A DNA stretch of 64,000 nucleotides from Semisulcospira habei (Eukaryota > Mollusca > Gastropoda > Semisulcospiridae): positions 95,822,472 to 95,886,471 of the forward strand of contig BTPG01000006.1 in the NCBI GenBank assembly GCA_036245525.1, read 5' to 3'. The notes below the pieces were generated by a model that saw nothing but the letters and a program-made list of their open reading frames with translations, did not search any database and had not been told where the DNA came from. Below are positions 1-9,983 of the stretch, piece after piece. Every line of letters begins with the position of its first letter. Position 1 is the stretch's first letter. Both the position numbers and the translations under genes were made by a program.

Positions 1-281
1 CTCGTAAACATTAAAAGGTTTTTTATGTTCTCACCAACCTTTCAGACAACCGTGGGCACCAAAGATATATCGTCGTCACACGCGTCTACATCGAACCTCC
101 AGTAGTTTGTTCCCTCCAAAAGAGCACAAAAACAAAAACAACCCCTCCCAACCCCCCCAACCCCTACTCCCCACCCCCCCACCCCCCACCCCCCCCCCCA
201 AAAAAAAAAAAAAAAAAAAAAAAAAGAAAAAAAAGAAAAAAAGAAAAACGAAAAAAGAAGAAGTCAGCAAAATAGCCTAAA
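1..281. other. No gene seen; C-run and A-run
   Basis: Unremarkable sequence followed by a C-rich run (about 130-199) passing directly into an A-rich run (200-257). The minus-strand open frame here is only the translation of these homopolymers. Confidence 0.6.
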
Positions 282-1030
282 ATCCAGTGAGCCCTCGCAG
301 CTCATAAGAATCTGTGTCTTTTGTGAGATGTATGCTGAGTTATAATTTGTTCCGTCTCGAGAAACACAGAAAAAAAGAGACCAACAAATGTCATATATCC
401 TAGTGCCCCCCCGCAAGCTTGTGGGGCTCATGAGGATCTACGTCGTTTGCAAGATGTATGATATTCACGAATGAGTGACAGCTTAATTGTTCCCTTCCCG
501 AAACAATACAGACGATAAAGAGGCAAACAGTCATAGATCCTCATGAGCCCCCGCAAGCTTGCGGGACTCATGAGGATCTATGATTCTTGTGCAAGAAGCA
601 TGATTTTCACGAATGAGTCATAACTTGTTCCATTCAAGGAAAACACAGCCGTAGAAAAGAGACAAACAAGAGTCATAGTTCATCTGTGTCTTTTACGAGA
701 TTGTGATTTTCAAGGAATACATGGTAAAGAGTTCATTTCCTGAAAAATACAGACTGAAAAAGGTCAACTGGAGCAAGAGGCATAGATCCTCATGAGCCCC
801 CGCGACTGCGGGGCTCATGAGGATCTATGCCTCTTGCAAAGTCATAGAACCTTATAGACCCTCATATACCTTTGAGGATATCTTTTGCAATATGTACGAT
901 TTTCATGGAATACGTTATAATATGTTCCCTCCCGGAAAACACAGACATAAAGGGGCCAGCAAGAGTCATAGATCCTCACTACTCCCCGCAAGCTTGCTGG
1001 GGCACATGAAGATCTATGACTCTTGCAAAA
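282..1030. repeat. Tandem array of F1-type hairpins
   Basis: Five to six repeats of a 130-190 bp unit. Each unit has a palindrome built on CATAGATCCTCATGAG (clear hairpins at 390-450, 530-590, 773-838 and 959-1027; degraded ones near 282-325 and 660-700). A spacer follows each, with shared words such as TTTTCACGAATGAGT, TTGTTCC and AAAACACAGAC. Shared spacers show duplication of a unit rather than independent insertions. Open frames across it are by-products. Confidence 0.8.
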
Positions 1031-1216
1031 TGTATGCCTTTCAAGCAAGTAGTGAAAGCAAAAGCGTGTTTTGTACGGAATCTTGTCTGGTCATTACGTC
1101 CCCCCCCCCCCTACCCCGCTCCCCCCCCCCCACCCCCTCCCGTTCCCTTCCATGTATGTATTGTTTTTACAGGCATTCTTCATAAATGCCTCTTAGACAT
1201 CGCTACATTTCGACTG

Positions 1217-1360
1217 CAGAGAAGAACCCAACGGATAAAAAAAAACACGCTCACAAAGGCTCACAATTGTGTTGTAACTGTCATTTCTAAGCGTGTTTCT
1301 TTCTCCGTTGGGTTCCTCTCTGCATTCTACACGCTTGGCAGTCACTTTTTGGGTCTGGAT
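1217..1360. mobile_element. F12 foldback repeat
   Basis: Inverted arms CAGAGAAGAACCCAACGGA (from 1217) and its reverse complement (ending 1325) flank about 70 bp. The right side, with AAGCGTGTTTCTTTCT and CTTGGCAGTCAC, recurs at 23506-23580 and 50990-51065, so this is a dispersed element. Class unknown. Confidence 0.6.
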
Positions 1361-1437
1361 TACATTTCGACTGCTGCTGACTGGCCTAAAATGTTTTCCA
1401 AAATCTTTTTCTCATTATTGTTTGAAGCTGTTGTCAG

Positions 1438-1438
<1 letters not shown>

Positions 1439-1498
<60 letters not shown>

Positions 1499-1561
1499 GT
1501 CTGTCTGTCTGTCTCTGTCTCTGTCTCTCTCTCTCTTTCCCTCTCTCTCTCTCTCTCTCTT
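1439..1561 (+). repeat. (CT)n microsatellite with (CTGT)n core
   Basis: Almost pure CT for about 120 bp with a short CTGT interruption near 1495-1525. It ends directly where reverse-transcriptase homology starts. Confidence 0.95.
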
Positions 1562-2606
1562 GAAAGTAGCTGACTGGTGCATTAATAATCACATGACAAT
1601 TAGCATTCCAAAGACAAAGAGCATGTTAGTTACAACACGCCAGAAACACCAGCGCGGCCTAACAACTTTAACACTCACCTTAGATGGTCAACCTATAGAA
1701 CAAGTAACTAAGCATCGCTTGCTGGACGTAACAGTAGACGACCAGTTAAACTGGAAACCTCATGTTGATAACGTATGCAAAACTTTGTCCAAAAACTTGT
1801 TCCTTTTGTCTAAGCTCAGCCGTATAGTTAATCCTGACGTTTGCAAACTTTTCTTACACGCGCATATCAAAACGCACTGTAATTACAGTTCCACTGTCTG
1901 GGACGGTTGCAGCGAAGTTCATAGTGAAAAAAGTAAATTCTCTGTATCGTCGAGGTGTTAAACTCATACTTCCTGGACCCGCCCCCACAGATAAAAAAAA
2001 ATCAAATCTCTGGCATTAAACAAACAATTCGAATTTAATCGGTGTGTATTAATGTACAAAATTCTACACGAGATAGCCCCACTCCATTTGGAACTCTGTT
2101 TTCAGATAATCACAGACAGAACACGAGAAACAGGTCGCTCCACCTACCAAGAACAAGACTAGATATTGTATATATACAAAACTAGCCTGGCCTTTTCAGG
2201 TGCAAAAGCATGGAATAATTTACCCCAGCATCTTAAGTCTATTTCTAAATTTTGTATTTTTAAGGATCGCCTTTATCGCTTTTTACTTCTACTGACTACT
2301 ACCACAATTCAATTCTCCTCTATTGATGCTGCACTCTCAGAGACATGTTCTAATTACAAGATGACTTTCAGCTTATGTCGCTGTTTATGAATATATGTTG
2401 TTGTTGTTTTTTTTTTGTTTTTTTTTGTTTGTTGTTGTTGCCTTTTAGGCTTTACGTACTTTTGAATGTTCTTGGTACCATGTTTGTTTGTTTGTTTTAA
2501 TATTGTTTACTGTGTTGCTCGATGTGTATTTATGTGTGTAGAGTAGCAGGACAGTTTTAAGAGAGGCATTCGGATGCCTAAAACTTTATCCTGAATAAAA
2601 ACTTTT

Positions 2607-2610
<4 letters not shown>
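1562..2610 (+). pseudogene. 5'-truncated CR1/L2-like LINE copy (RT C-terminus)
   Basis: From 1566 the frame reads VADWC and continues with TRQKHQR, VDDQLNW, KLFLHAHIKTH and STVWDGCSEVH. These line up with the RT C-terminal region of Element 1 (VSDWC, TRQKHQR, VDDQLCW, KLFFHAHIKSH, STVWDGCSDVH). The frame breaks near 1940; homology resumes in other frames, including YKTSLAFSGAKAWNNLPQHL at 2177-2236 against FKTSMSFSGPFAWNSIPAHL. The catalytic FADD region is absent, so this is a dead copy missing its 5' part, with AATAAA near 2593 and an (ATC)n tail. It is a diverged relative of Element 1, not a recent copy. Confidence 0.9.
2547..2593 (+). other. 3'-terminal stem-loop of LINE copy
   Basis: Nested pairing CAGGA/TCCTG, GTTTT/AAAAC and AGGCAT/ATGCCT around a TCGG loop. 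Stems at the 3' end of CR1/L2-group RNAs are known RT recognition sites in some members. The same architecture with different bases recurs at 7698-7742 and 7346-7398. Confidence 0.65.
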
Positions 2611-2766
<156 letters not shown>

Positions 2767-2797
2767 ACCATTATTTTAGCAACGTCAAGTTTGAAAA

Positions 2798-3586
2798 TTG
2801 AAGAAGGGCTGGAAGGATGTGATTTCTGCTGCCAGACGAGTCTTCCCCAAGGCAGAAATCTCCATGTCTTCCATCCTGCCCACGAACAACCAGCGTCAGC
2901 AGCCAGACCCATGTATCACTGACACCAACCTCTGCCTGAGGGAAATGTGCGCATCCCTCAAGGTCAAGTTTGTTGACAATGACTACGCCTTCTCTACAAG
3001 AACCGGCGAGGTAAAGAGCGGCTGGTTCAGAGACGCCATCCATCCCAACAAGCGGGGCACCAGTGCTCTCGCTGTCAACATCAAGCGTTCGTACTCTGGC
3101 CGCACCTCCAACAACGCAGGCCGGCCAGAACCAAATCACGAAAAGTCTCGCCACCATGAACAGCTACCTGGGCACGGTGACACACACGGCAAGTCTGGTG
3201 CCAAAGACAAAGAGCCTCAAAGAGACCGACGCTCTCAGCGCCCAGTCAGTTCCAGCCTTGCACCCCGATTCCGACAGGAGCATACTGTGGGAAAAGACTG
3301 CAGTCAAGCCGACTGCACGCCGCTAGTCACCCAACATAGCGGTGGATCAAAGGCCGGAACTGCTCCGGAACAGAAGTCACAGCGGCCACCTTACGGTTAC
3401 TCCACACCAACCATGGGCCCCCCCATCTTCGTAGCAGACGGCCGACCGGTGTACCCGTACTCTAATCCCTCCGTATTTCCATATCCCCCACTACCCCCGC
3501 CCCCAGGAGTGCCCCAGCTTAGTGAAAGTGACTGCGCGGCCTTGTTTTCTCTGCTGCAGAAATTTAGACCACGCACCGGACATTAG
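2798..3586 (+). CDS. LINE ORF1, 5'-truncated, SGNH/GDSL-esterase-like
   Basis: About 262 codons open from an in-frame stop at 2792; the nominal first codon is TTG, so the true start is missing. Residues 7-95 resemble the C-terminal half of the esterase domain found in ORF1 of CR1-group LINEs. Visible landmarks are FPKAEISMSSILP, KFVDNDYAF and the terminal Asp-x-x-His motif RDAIHPNKRG (D79, H82), expected to supply the catalytic Asp and His. The catalytic Ser block would lie upstream and is lost. Residues 96-262 are low-complexity (Pro, Gln, Ser, basic) with no recognised fold. In related elements ORF1 protein is thought to bind element RNA or membranes; that role is inferred. This copy should be inactive. 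Confidence 0.75.
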   Translation: MKKGWKDVISAARRVFPKAEISMSSILPTNNQRQQPDPCITDTNLCLREMCASLKVKFVDNDYAFSTRTGEVKSGWFRDAIHPNKRGTSALAVNIKRSYSGRTSNNAGRPEPNHEKSRHHEQLPGHGDTHGKSGAKDKEPQRDRRSQRPVSSSLAPRFRQEHTVGKDCSQADCTPLVTQHSGGSKAGTAPEQKSQRPPYGYSTPTMGPPIFVADGRPVYPYSNPSVFPYPPLPPPPGVPQLSESDCAALFSLLQKFRPRTGH

Positions 3587-4182
3587 GACACGAGTCTCTA
3601 GATTGACAGCTTGTGTTAGACAGTCATAGGACACACCCTTCTTATTTGACAGCGTGTATTTCAGACAGTTTTTGTTGTTTTTTAGTAGTTTTCTCGCAGC
3701 CTTGCCAAAGTTCTATTGTGCGTGTTTCGTGGATCTCTTTGTGACATTAATCCTCGAGTCGAGTTGAATTGAGTTTTTTTATCTAGAATTACATTTTCGA
3801 CTTTAATGACTGCGGTTTTGTTCTGTCCGTAGTTAGCTGTGCTTGATTTTAAAGTCGCAGTGACTTTTTGTTGTTGTTGTTGTTGTTGTTTTGCTTTAAA
3901 TTATAGAAGTCCATTTTATTTTGATGTGCGATTATTACTATAATAGTAGTTAGGAACTGCAGCATCGGGCGAGCGTGCCTAGGCGCGCTTGGAAGTGTTT
4001 TTGTTTATTTTCTGATTCTTTATACATAGCTGTCGAGCCTTTTATTTTGTATCTGACATTACCAAGCAATTCGAACTCGCAGCGGACTCTGACCACGAGA
4101 GTCAAAAACATTTTAATTTTGCTTTATTGTTGTTGCTGTTGTTTTTCCTACGTTTTCTTGTCGCTTTCTTATTCATTATACA
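3587..4182 (+). other. Spacer between ORF1 and ORF2 of Element 1
   Basis: T-rich sequence with a (TTG)n run near 3867-3890. No reading frame with recognisable domains. Confidence 0.6.
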
Positions 4183-5640
4183 TTGACATTATTTTTTATT
4201 ATTTTTTTGCAATATTATTGCTACGTTTGTTCTGTTACCAACATGCCAAAATATAGTGTAAAAACTGCCCCACAACGACCTGATGAGTTGAGAATTGGTC
4301 ACCTCAACATTTACCATTTAGTTAATAAGGTGCCAGATTTGTCTGTGTTCTTAAACACGCCAACACATTTTCATGTTTTTGGTGTATCCGAGTCGAGGCT
4401 CAAAAGCACTGTCAGGGATAACTCCATCTCAGTTCCAAACTTCTCAGTACTCCGCAGAGATGCCTCAAGTCCCCAGCACACTGGACTAGCAGTATATATA
4501 CATGATTCGATAATTAGTAACGTTAAACGACGACAGGACTTAGAGTCAGCCGAAGTTGAAAGTTTATGGGTCGAGGTGAAAACATCTAAATCCCCCACAG
4601 TCCTGGTTGGCTTTATCTATAGAAATCCAGCAGCCAACTGGGACTGGTATGATGACTTCGTAGAAATGATGGATAAAGTTAATCAAAGTAAAGATAACAT
4701 TGTTCTTCTGGGCGACTTTAACATTGACCTACTTAAGCCCAAAGGGCACCATGCTGCATGGGCATCAACAACAGCCTTATTCGGTTTAAAACAATTAGTT
4801 AAAAACCCCACTAGAACCACATCTACATCCTCAACCTTAATTGATCACATTTACGTGACAAATGACGATACAATATCAAATGTGCAGGTTCCCTCCTTAG
4901 CTGTTAGCGATCATAACCCAGTATGTTGTAACGTCTCCATGAAACTAGACAAGCAAAAAACTAAAAGACATAAAACTATAAAATATCGCTCCTTTAAACA
5001 CTTTAATAAAGACGAATTTCTGTGGGACCTGCACAATGCTTCGTTTACTGAGGTTTATGATCACCAATCTCCTGACAGTGCCTTGTCGTGCTGGATGGAT
5101 CTGTTTCTCAGTGTACTCAATAAACATGCGCCAATACGTGAAAAACGAGTTAAACATTCCACCATACCACCGTGGTTAACAGCGGATATCAAGCAGGCCA
5201 TGTCATTTAGAGACAAACTGAAAAAAGAGCAAAAGTACGAAGAATACAAAACACAACGCAATCGTGTCAAATATTTAGTTAGAGCGTCTAAGAAGTCTTT
5301 TTTCCAACAAATGATTCGAGACAAAAAGGACACGGCATCTGTTTGGAAAGCTCTGAACGTCATAACAAAGGGTAAATCAGCACCCGAAATCCCATCTCAT
5401 ATGTCAGCTGATATATTAAATAACCATTTCTTAACGACAGCCGAAATATTGGCATTGTCAGCTGCAAATAACAGTAAACCGTATGAAGTGCCGAGTTCTC
5501 TCAGAGAACACTTTAAAAAACAACTATATCAAATACTTTCACCATCCCTGATATTACAGTTGCGGAAGTCGGCAGATATATTTCTAGCATGCCCAACAAA
5601 AAGTCTGCTGGCATTGATGGTATTGATAATGAAACCCTAA
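4183..5640 (+). CDS. LINE ORF2, endonuclease part (APE type)
   Basis: The best start is ATG 4243 (MPKYSV); an upstream in-frame ATG at 4183 would add a hydrophobic stretch of 20 residues. The exonuclease-endonuclease-phosphatase fold that nicks target DNA for target-primed reverse transcription is visible. Counting from 4183: HLN (40-42), the metal-binding Glu in VSE (E70), LLGDFN (175-180), LIDHIYV (219-225) and VSDHNPV (241-247). The catalytic set looks intact. About 200 residues follow, linking to the RT (PWLTADIKQAM, FFQQMIRDKKD). From about 5515 this frame loses homology and stops at 5640, because the continuation lies in the next frame. LNIYHL is unusual, as many relatives have a Ser/Arg-containing segment there. 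Confidence 0.9.
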   Translation: MTLFFIIFLQYYCYVCSVTNMPKYSVKTAPQRPDELRIGHLNIYHLVNKVPDLSVFLNTPTHFHVFGVSESRLKSTVRDNSISVPNFSVLRRDASSPQHTGLAVYIHDSIISNVKRRQDLESAEVESLWVEVKTSKSPTVLVGFIYRNPAANWDWYDDFVEMMDKVNQSKDNIVLLGDFNIDLLKPKGHHAAWASTTALFGLKQLVKNPTRTTSTSSTLIDHIYVTNDDTISNVQVPSLAVSDHNPVCCNVSMKLDKQKTKRHKTIKYRSFKHFNKDEFLWDLHNASFTEVYDHQSPDSALSCWMDLFLSVLNKHAPIREKRVKHSTIPPWLTADIKQAMSFRDKLKKEQKYEEYKTQRNRVKYLVRASKKSFFQQMIRDKKDTASVWKALNVITKGKSAPEIPSHMSADILNNHFLTTAEILALSAANNSKPYEVPSSLREHFKKQLYQILSPSLILQLRKSADIFLACPTKSLLALMVLIMKP

Positions 5641-7082
5641 AAATCTCATTACCGTATACAGTAGAATCACTAACATATATTTTCAACCTCTGCATAAAGC
5701 AAAGTACATTTCCAACCATTCTTAAAGAAGCAAAGGTAATCCCAATCCCTAAATCAAAAGATCTTGAAGATATTAATAACTATCGTCCAATCTCCCTTCT
5801 GTCAGCTTTGTCAAAACCCCTTGAAAAGCACATTCAAAAACATCTCCTTGATTTTCTGGAAAAAGGTAAATTACTTAATATTCACCAGTCTGGTTTTAGA
5901 CCGAAACATTCTTGTCAGTCAGCACTGACACATATTGTAGACAGCTGGCTGGAATCAATCAATAAAAGCCTGATGTCAGGAGCAGTTTTCTTAGACCTTA
6001 AAAAGGCGTTTGACCTTGTGGACCATGACATTCTCCTAAATAAGCTAACAGTTTATCACTTGGACGCAACCGCTATAGAATTCTTCCGATCATATCTCGA
6101 AGACAGAAAACAAATGGTGTACGCCCATGGAAGATACTCTAAGCAAGGAAATGTAAAATACGGCGTCCCCCAGGGATCTATTTTGGGCCCTCTTCTATTC
6201 ATACTATTTATTAATGATCTACCGTTGCATATCACTAATTCTGACGTTAATTGTAATCTATTTGCTGACGATACGAGTCTTCATGTTTCTGGCCAAAAAA
6301 CGACGGACATTAACCATAGTTTACAATGCAGTCTCAATGAGGTATCTGACTGGTGTAGACAGAACCATATGGTTCTTCACCCAGCAAAAACAAAGAGTAT
6401 CTTAATCGCCACGCGGCAAAAACATCAACGCCGACTACAGCCATTACAATTACAATTAAACGCTGAACCTGTTGAACAAGTCACTGAGCGTAAATTCTTA
6501 GGAATACATGTTGATGATCAACTGTGCTGGGAGACCCATATAAATGCTGTTTGTAAGACCATTGCTAAAAACACTTTCTTATTGTCCCAGCTTAGACATG
6601 TAACGGATACAAATACCCGTAAATTGTTTTTTCATGCTCATATAAAGTCCCATGTTGATTATGTCTCCACAGTGTGGGACGGCTGCAGTGATGTCCACAT
6701 GAAGAGATTAAACTCCATATACAAAACAGCTGTAAAAATGATAGATAGACGCCCCATCCCTACCACAGACAAATTTAGATATTTAAACATTCTCGGTCTA
6801 CGTCAGCAACTTACATTAAACAAATGCGTCTATATGCATAAGATACTGAATAATATGACACCCCAGTATCTAACCACTAAATTTATATCTCACCAAGAAC
6901 GTGAACGGACCTCAAGAAACAATACCTTACCCCTACCACTGCCAAGTATTGACCTTTTTAAAACTAGTATGTCATTCTCTGGTCCGTTTGCTTGGAATTC
7001 CATCCCTGCACATTTGAAAACTATTACCTCAACAGGAAGTTTTAAAACAAAACTTTTTGATTACCTGATGAGTCAGACTTAG
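5517..7082 (+). CDS. LINE ORF2, reverse transcriptase part
   Basis: Open from the stop at 5514; the first ATG is 5589, but homology begins upstream (FTIPDITVAEVGRYISS), so this is the frameshifted continuation of the endonuclease frame. From 5589: KSAGIDGI (5-12), NNYRPISLLS (63-72), SGFRPKHS (101-108), catalytic Asp in FLDLKKAFD (134-142), GVPQGSILGP (192-201), catalytic FADD (225-228; 6261-6272), then the thumb and C-terminal region with STVWDGCSDVH and FKTSMSFSGPFAWNSIP. The RT core is intact. No RNase H domain is seen, as usual for CR1-group LINEs. Confidence 0.93.
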   Translation, partial: KTTISNTFTIPDITVAEVGRYISSMPNKKSAGIDGIDNETLKISLPYTVESLTYIFNLCIKQSTFPTILKEAKVIPIPKSKDLEDINNYRPISLLSALSKPLEKHIQKHLLDFLEKGKLLNIHQSGFRPKHSCQSALTHIVDSWLESINKSLMSGAVFLDLKKAFDLVDHDILLNKLTVYHLDATAIEFFRSYLEDRKQMVYAHGRYSKQGNVKYGVPQGSILGPLLFILFINDLPLHITNSDVNCNLFADDTSLHVSGQKTTDINHSLQCSLNEVSDWCRQNHMVLHPAKTKSILIATRQKHQRRLQPLQLQLNAEPVEQVTERKFLGIHVDDQLCWETHINAVCKTIAKNTFLLSQLRHVTDTNTRKLFFHAHIKSHVDYVSTVWDGCSDVHMKRLNSIYKTAVKMIDRRPIPTTDKFRYLNILGLRQQLTLNKCVYMHKILNNMTPQYLTTKFISHQERERTSRNNTLPLPLPSIDLFKTSMSFSGPFAWNSIPAHLKTITSTGSFKTKLFDYLMSQT

Positions 7083-7345
7083 TACGTTTCTCAGGTACTG
7101 TAATATTTCCTGTACCTCACGTATTTCATACAGATGGTTTTTATACTGATGTGTGTGCGCGTGTGTGTGTGTGCTCGTGTTTGTTTGTGCGTGTGGATGT
7201 ATGTGTGAGCGGCGCGCGTGCGTGCGTCTGTGCATGTGTGTGTGATGAGTATTATTATGTTTTCTGTATAAAATGATGCTATTGGGTTTTGTATGTACAT
7301 ATATATTTTATAGTTTCCCTTCTTTTTTATCCTGTAGATGTTAGC
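7083..7345 (+). other. Element 1 3' UTR with TG-rich stretch
   Basis: Non-coding. A TG/CG-alternating stretch at about 7149-7245 could adopt Z-DNA; AT-rich sequence follows. Confidence 0.6.
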
Positions 7346-7398
7346 AACGGCAAGTTTGTAAAATGACGATTTGTTTTCTGTCAAAACTTTTTACCGTT
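7346..7398 (+). other. 3'-terminal stem-loop of Element 1
   Basis: AACGG (7346-7350) pairs with CCGTT (7394-7398), AGTTT with AAACT, and TGAC with GTCA inside. Poly-A signal AATAAA (7403-7408) and the ATC tail follow. Confidence 0.6.
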
Positions 7399-7410
7399 GA
7401 AAAATAAAGT

Positions 7411-7882
<472 letters not shown>

Positions 7883-8171
7883 CTCATCCGGCCAAATGAA
7901 AAACTCTACTCAGGCGCCAAACTTTCAAATCTGCATCACCACATGCACACTTGTCTATTGTTTCGTCTTTCCTGCTTCCATTCCTTCTGAATCAGGCCAA
8001 TCGTTTTCAGTTTAGTTCTATTGACGCGAACCGTATTGATCCAAAAAACATCTTTTTCAGTCATTTTCTCACATCTCTCCCCACCGCCGTTTCAGGCGCT
8101 TTCAAACTATCTATTCGGCTATAAAGAGTAGTCCTTTCAATTTTAGGACTAAACGTCTCGCGTTTTTTTTT

Positions 8172-8390
8172 CTAAATCTCTTCACTGTAGAGGAGAAAAA
8201 AATTAGCAAGATCCAACTGCAAGAATTATAGATCCTCATGAGCATTCGCAGTTGCGGGGGCTCATGAGGATCTATGCCTCTTGCTGTCACCACTTTCTAT
8301 CCATGTTCATTGCACGGTTGCGGCTCTTTGGCCTTGAATTAACAAAGATGTCAGAATACAGTCAGCGTCCACTGGCAATGAAGAGGTTAA
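8172..8390 (+). mobile_element. F1 foldback element
   Basis: Left end resembles TTAA-CTCTTCACTG; hairpin at 8219-8285; right end GGCAATGAAGAGG-TTAA (8387-8390). The right arm is followed by the family's flank (CACTTTCTATCCATGTTC, then CTTGAATTAACAAAGAT). Confidence 0.8.
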
Positions 8391-8989
8391 ACTATACTAT
8401 AAACCTACTATTATGCTGCGGAAAGGGGAGGGGCGGGGGAACGGCTGGATCGGACCAGTCAAATGCAATCGCGCCCAGTCCTTTCAGCCACGGTCACCTG
8501 GAGGGTTGGTTAGGCGCAGTTTGCACGATCCACGATAGTTCGAGGAGAGTTCTTTATCAGCGAGTCGCCTGTCCAATTCCCATCAGTCCCAACGAGCTAA
8601 AGATGGACGTTGGCCGGCCTTGTTCTCTAAACCATTAAACTCGAAATAGTGTGGTGAAATGTTCTTAGAAATTGGGGTGTACGGTACTCGACTAAAAGAA
8701 ATTCAAAAATTACAAAAGGCCTGCGTCATGTCTTGTTTCGGTTTTCTGACTTTGTCTCGTAACCGTACACTCGCTTTTTGCCTTGATACGCTGTGGTTAC
8801 CCTCGCGATAATCCATCAAGATGTGGGACAGCCATGAGACAGGAAGCTAAGACCCGAGGTTATTGGCTCAGAGCAGCGAACAGGAGCAGTCTTGGCTAGC
8901 CTCGCCACGACTGATATATGGCAATGGGGCAAGTTTGCCGCTCACAGGCAACTGACGGCAGACGTGTTTTGTGCGAGTGGTTGTTTTAC
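8391..8989. other. Nothing recognised
   Basis: No repeat family, RNA gene or long frame with coding character seen. A GC-rich stretch at 8415-8440 carries G-runs. Confidence 0.4.
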
Positions 8990-9206
8990 AGGAGCGAACA
9001 TCGACGTCAAGAAAAGGTGAAGCAGATCCAGCTGCAAGAGACTAAGATCCTCCTGAACCCCTCGCAAGTGCGGGCGGCTGATGAGGATCTATGCCTCTTG
9101 CTGACACGACTTTGTATCCATGTTCTTGGGCGGCTGAGGCTCTCTGGAGCTGAACTAACGAAGATTTCAGACACACAATCCGCGCCCGATGACAGTGAAT
9201 GGGTTA
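8990..9206 (+). mobile_element. F1 foldback element
   Basis: Degraded hairpin at 9033-9101 and right end GACAGTGAATGGG-TTAA (9203-9206). Left end not clearly defined. Confidence 0.75.
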
Positions 9207-9253
9207 ATGTATTCACTCACCTAGTTATTGCGCTGCTACACTTTGCCAACAGA

Positions 9254-9469
9254 TTTAGCCCGTCACTTGCATCGGACGCAATATTTGTATCTGAACTATG
9301 TGTTAATTCAACACCCAAGATCCCCAGCCGTCCAAAGAACATGGACTCAAAGTGGTGTTAGCAAGAGGCATAGATCCTCATGACCCCACCGCGACTGCGG
9401 GGGTCCATGAGGATCTACGTGTCTTGAAGTTAGATCGTGTTCAGTTTATCTCGGCAGAGAACGAGTTAA
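9254..9469 (-). mobile_element. F1 foldback element, reversed
   Basis: Same family in opposite orientation: hairpin 9361-9426 and terminal CGGCAGAGAACGAG-TTAA (9466-9469). Confidence 0.8.
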
Positions 9470-9828
9470 CGTTGTTTAACTGTTACCTGGCGGCGAAGTG
9501 CTGTCACCTCTTGCACTCGGAAAACCTGCTCTACGGTGAACTGAAAGACTCCGCAACCTAGCCAGAAGACTTTGCTGTAGAACGCCTGTGTCGTCATTAA
9601 ACCGATGGCGTGAAACTAGCGGGTGATTAGAGCGCCATCTTTCACAGGACACGAGTGTTGGAGACAGGGGCAGGAGGAGTTGTGCCCCTTGATTGATTCA
9701 AAGCGCCATTAGGAGCTCGGGTAAGGGACCTAACCAGCTGCGGAGAAGGGGAGGTAATTAAACCATTAGCGGCGCGAAAAACAAGCAGCAGATCTGGGGA
9801 CGGGATTCACGGATCAGCCGCTGGATTG
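9470..9828. other. Nothing recognised
   Basis: No family match or coding signal seen. Confidence 0.4.
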
Positions 9829-9983
9829 ACCCCTTCGCTACCTGGTCATCTGCAAGAGGCATAGACCCTCATGATCCCCCGCAGTCGCAGTCGCGGGGGA
9901 TCATGAGGCTCTATGCCTCTTGCTGGCTACCGTCAGAGCTGGGTTTCTTGAAAGAAAACTACCTCAGGCAGTAAAGGGTTGAC
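9829..9983 (+). mobile_element. F1 foldback element (short)
   Basis: Begins CCCCTTCGCTACC; hairpin at 9851-9923. Both arms carry GATC where the family has GAGC, so pairing is kept. Ends GGCAGTAAAGGG-TTGA. Confidence 0.75.

Noticed and set aside
282..1030. CRISPR-like array
   Set aside because: Repeats are long palindromes, spacers are similar to each other, and the DNA is clearly eukaryotic.
817..1573. Plus-strand frames of 122 and 185 codons
   Set aside because: Run through F1 hairpins, C-runs and CT repeats.
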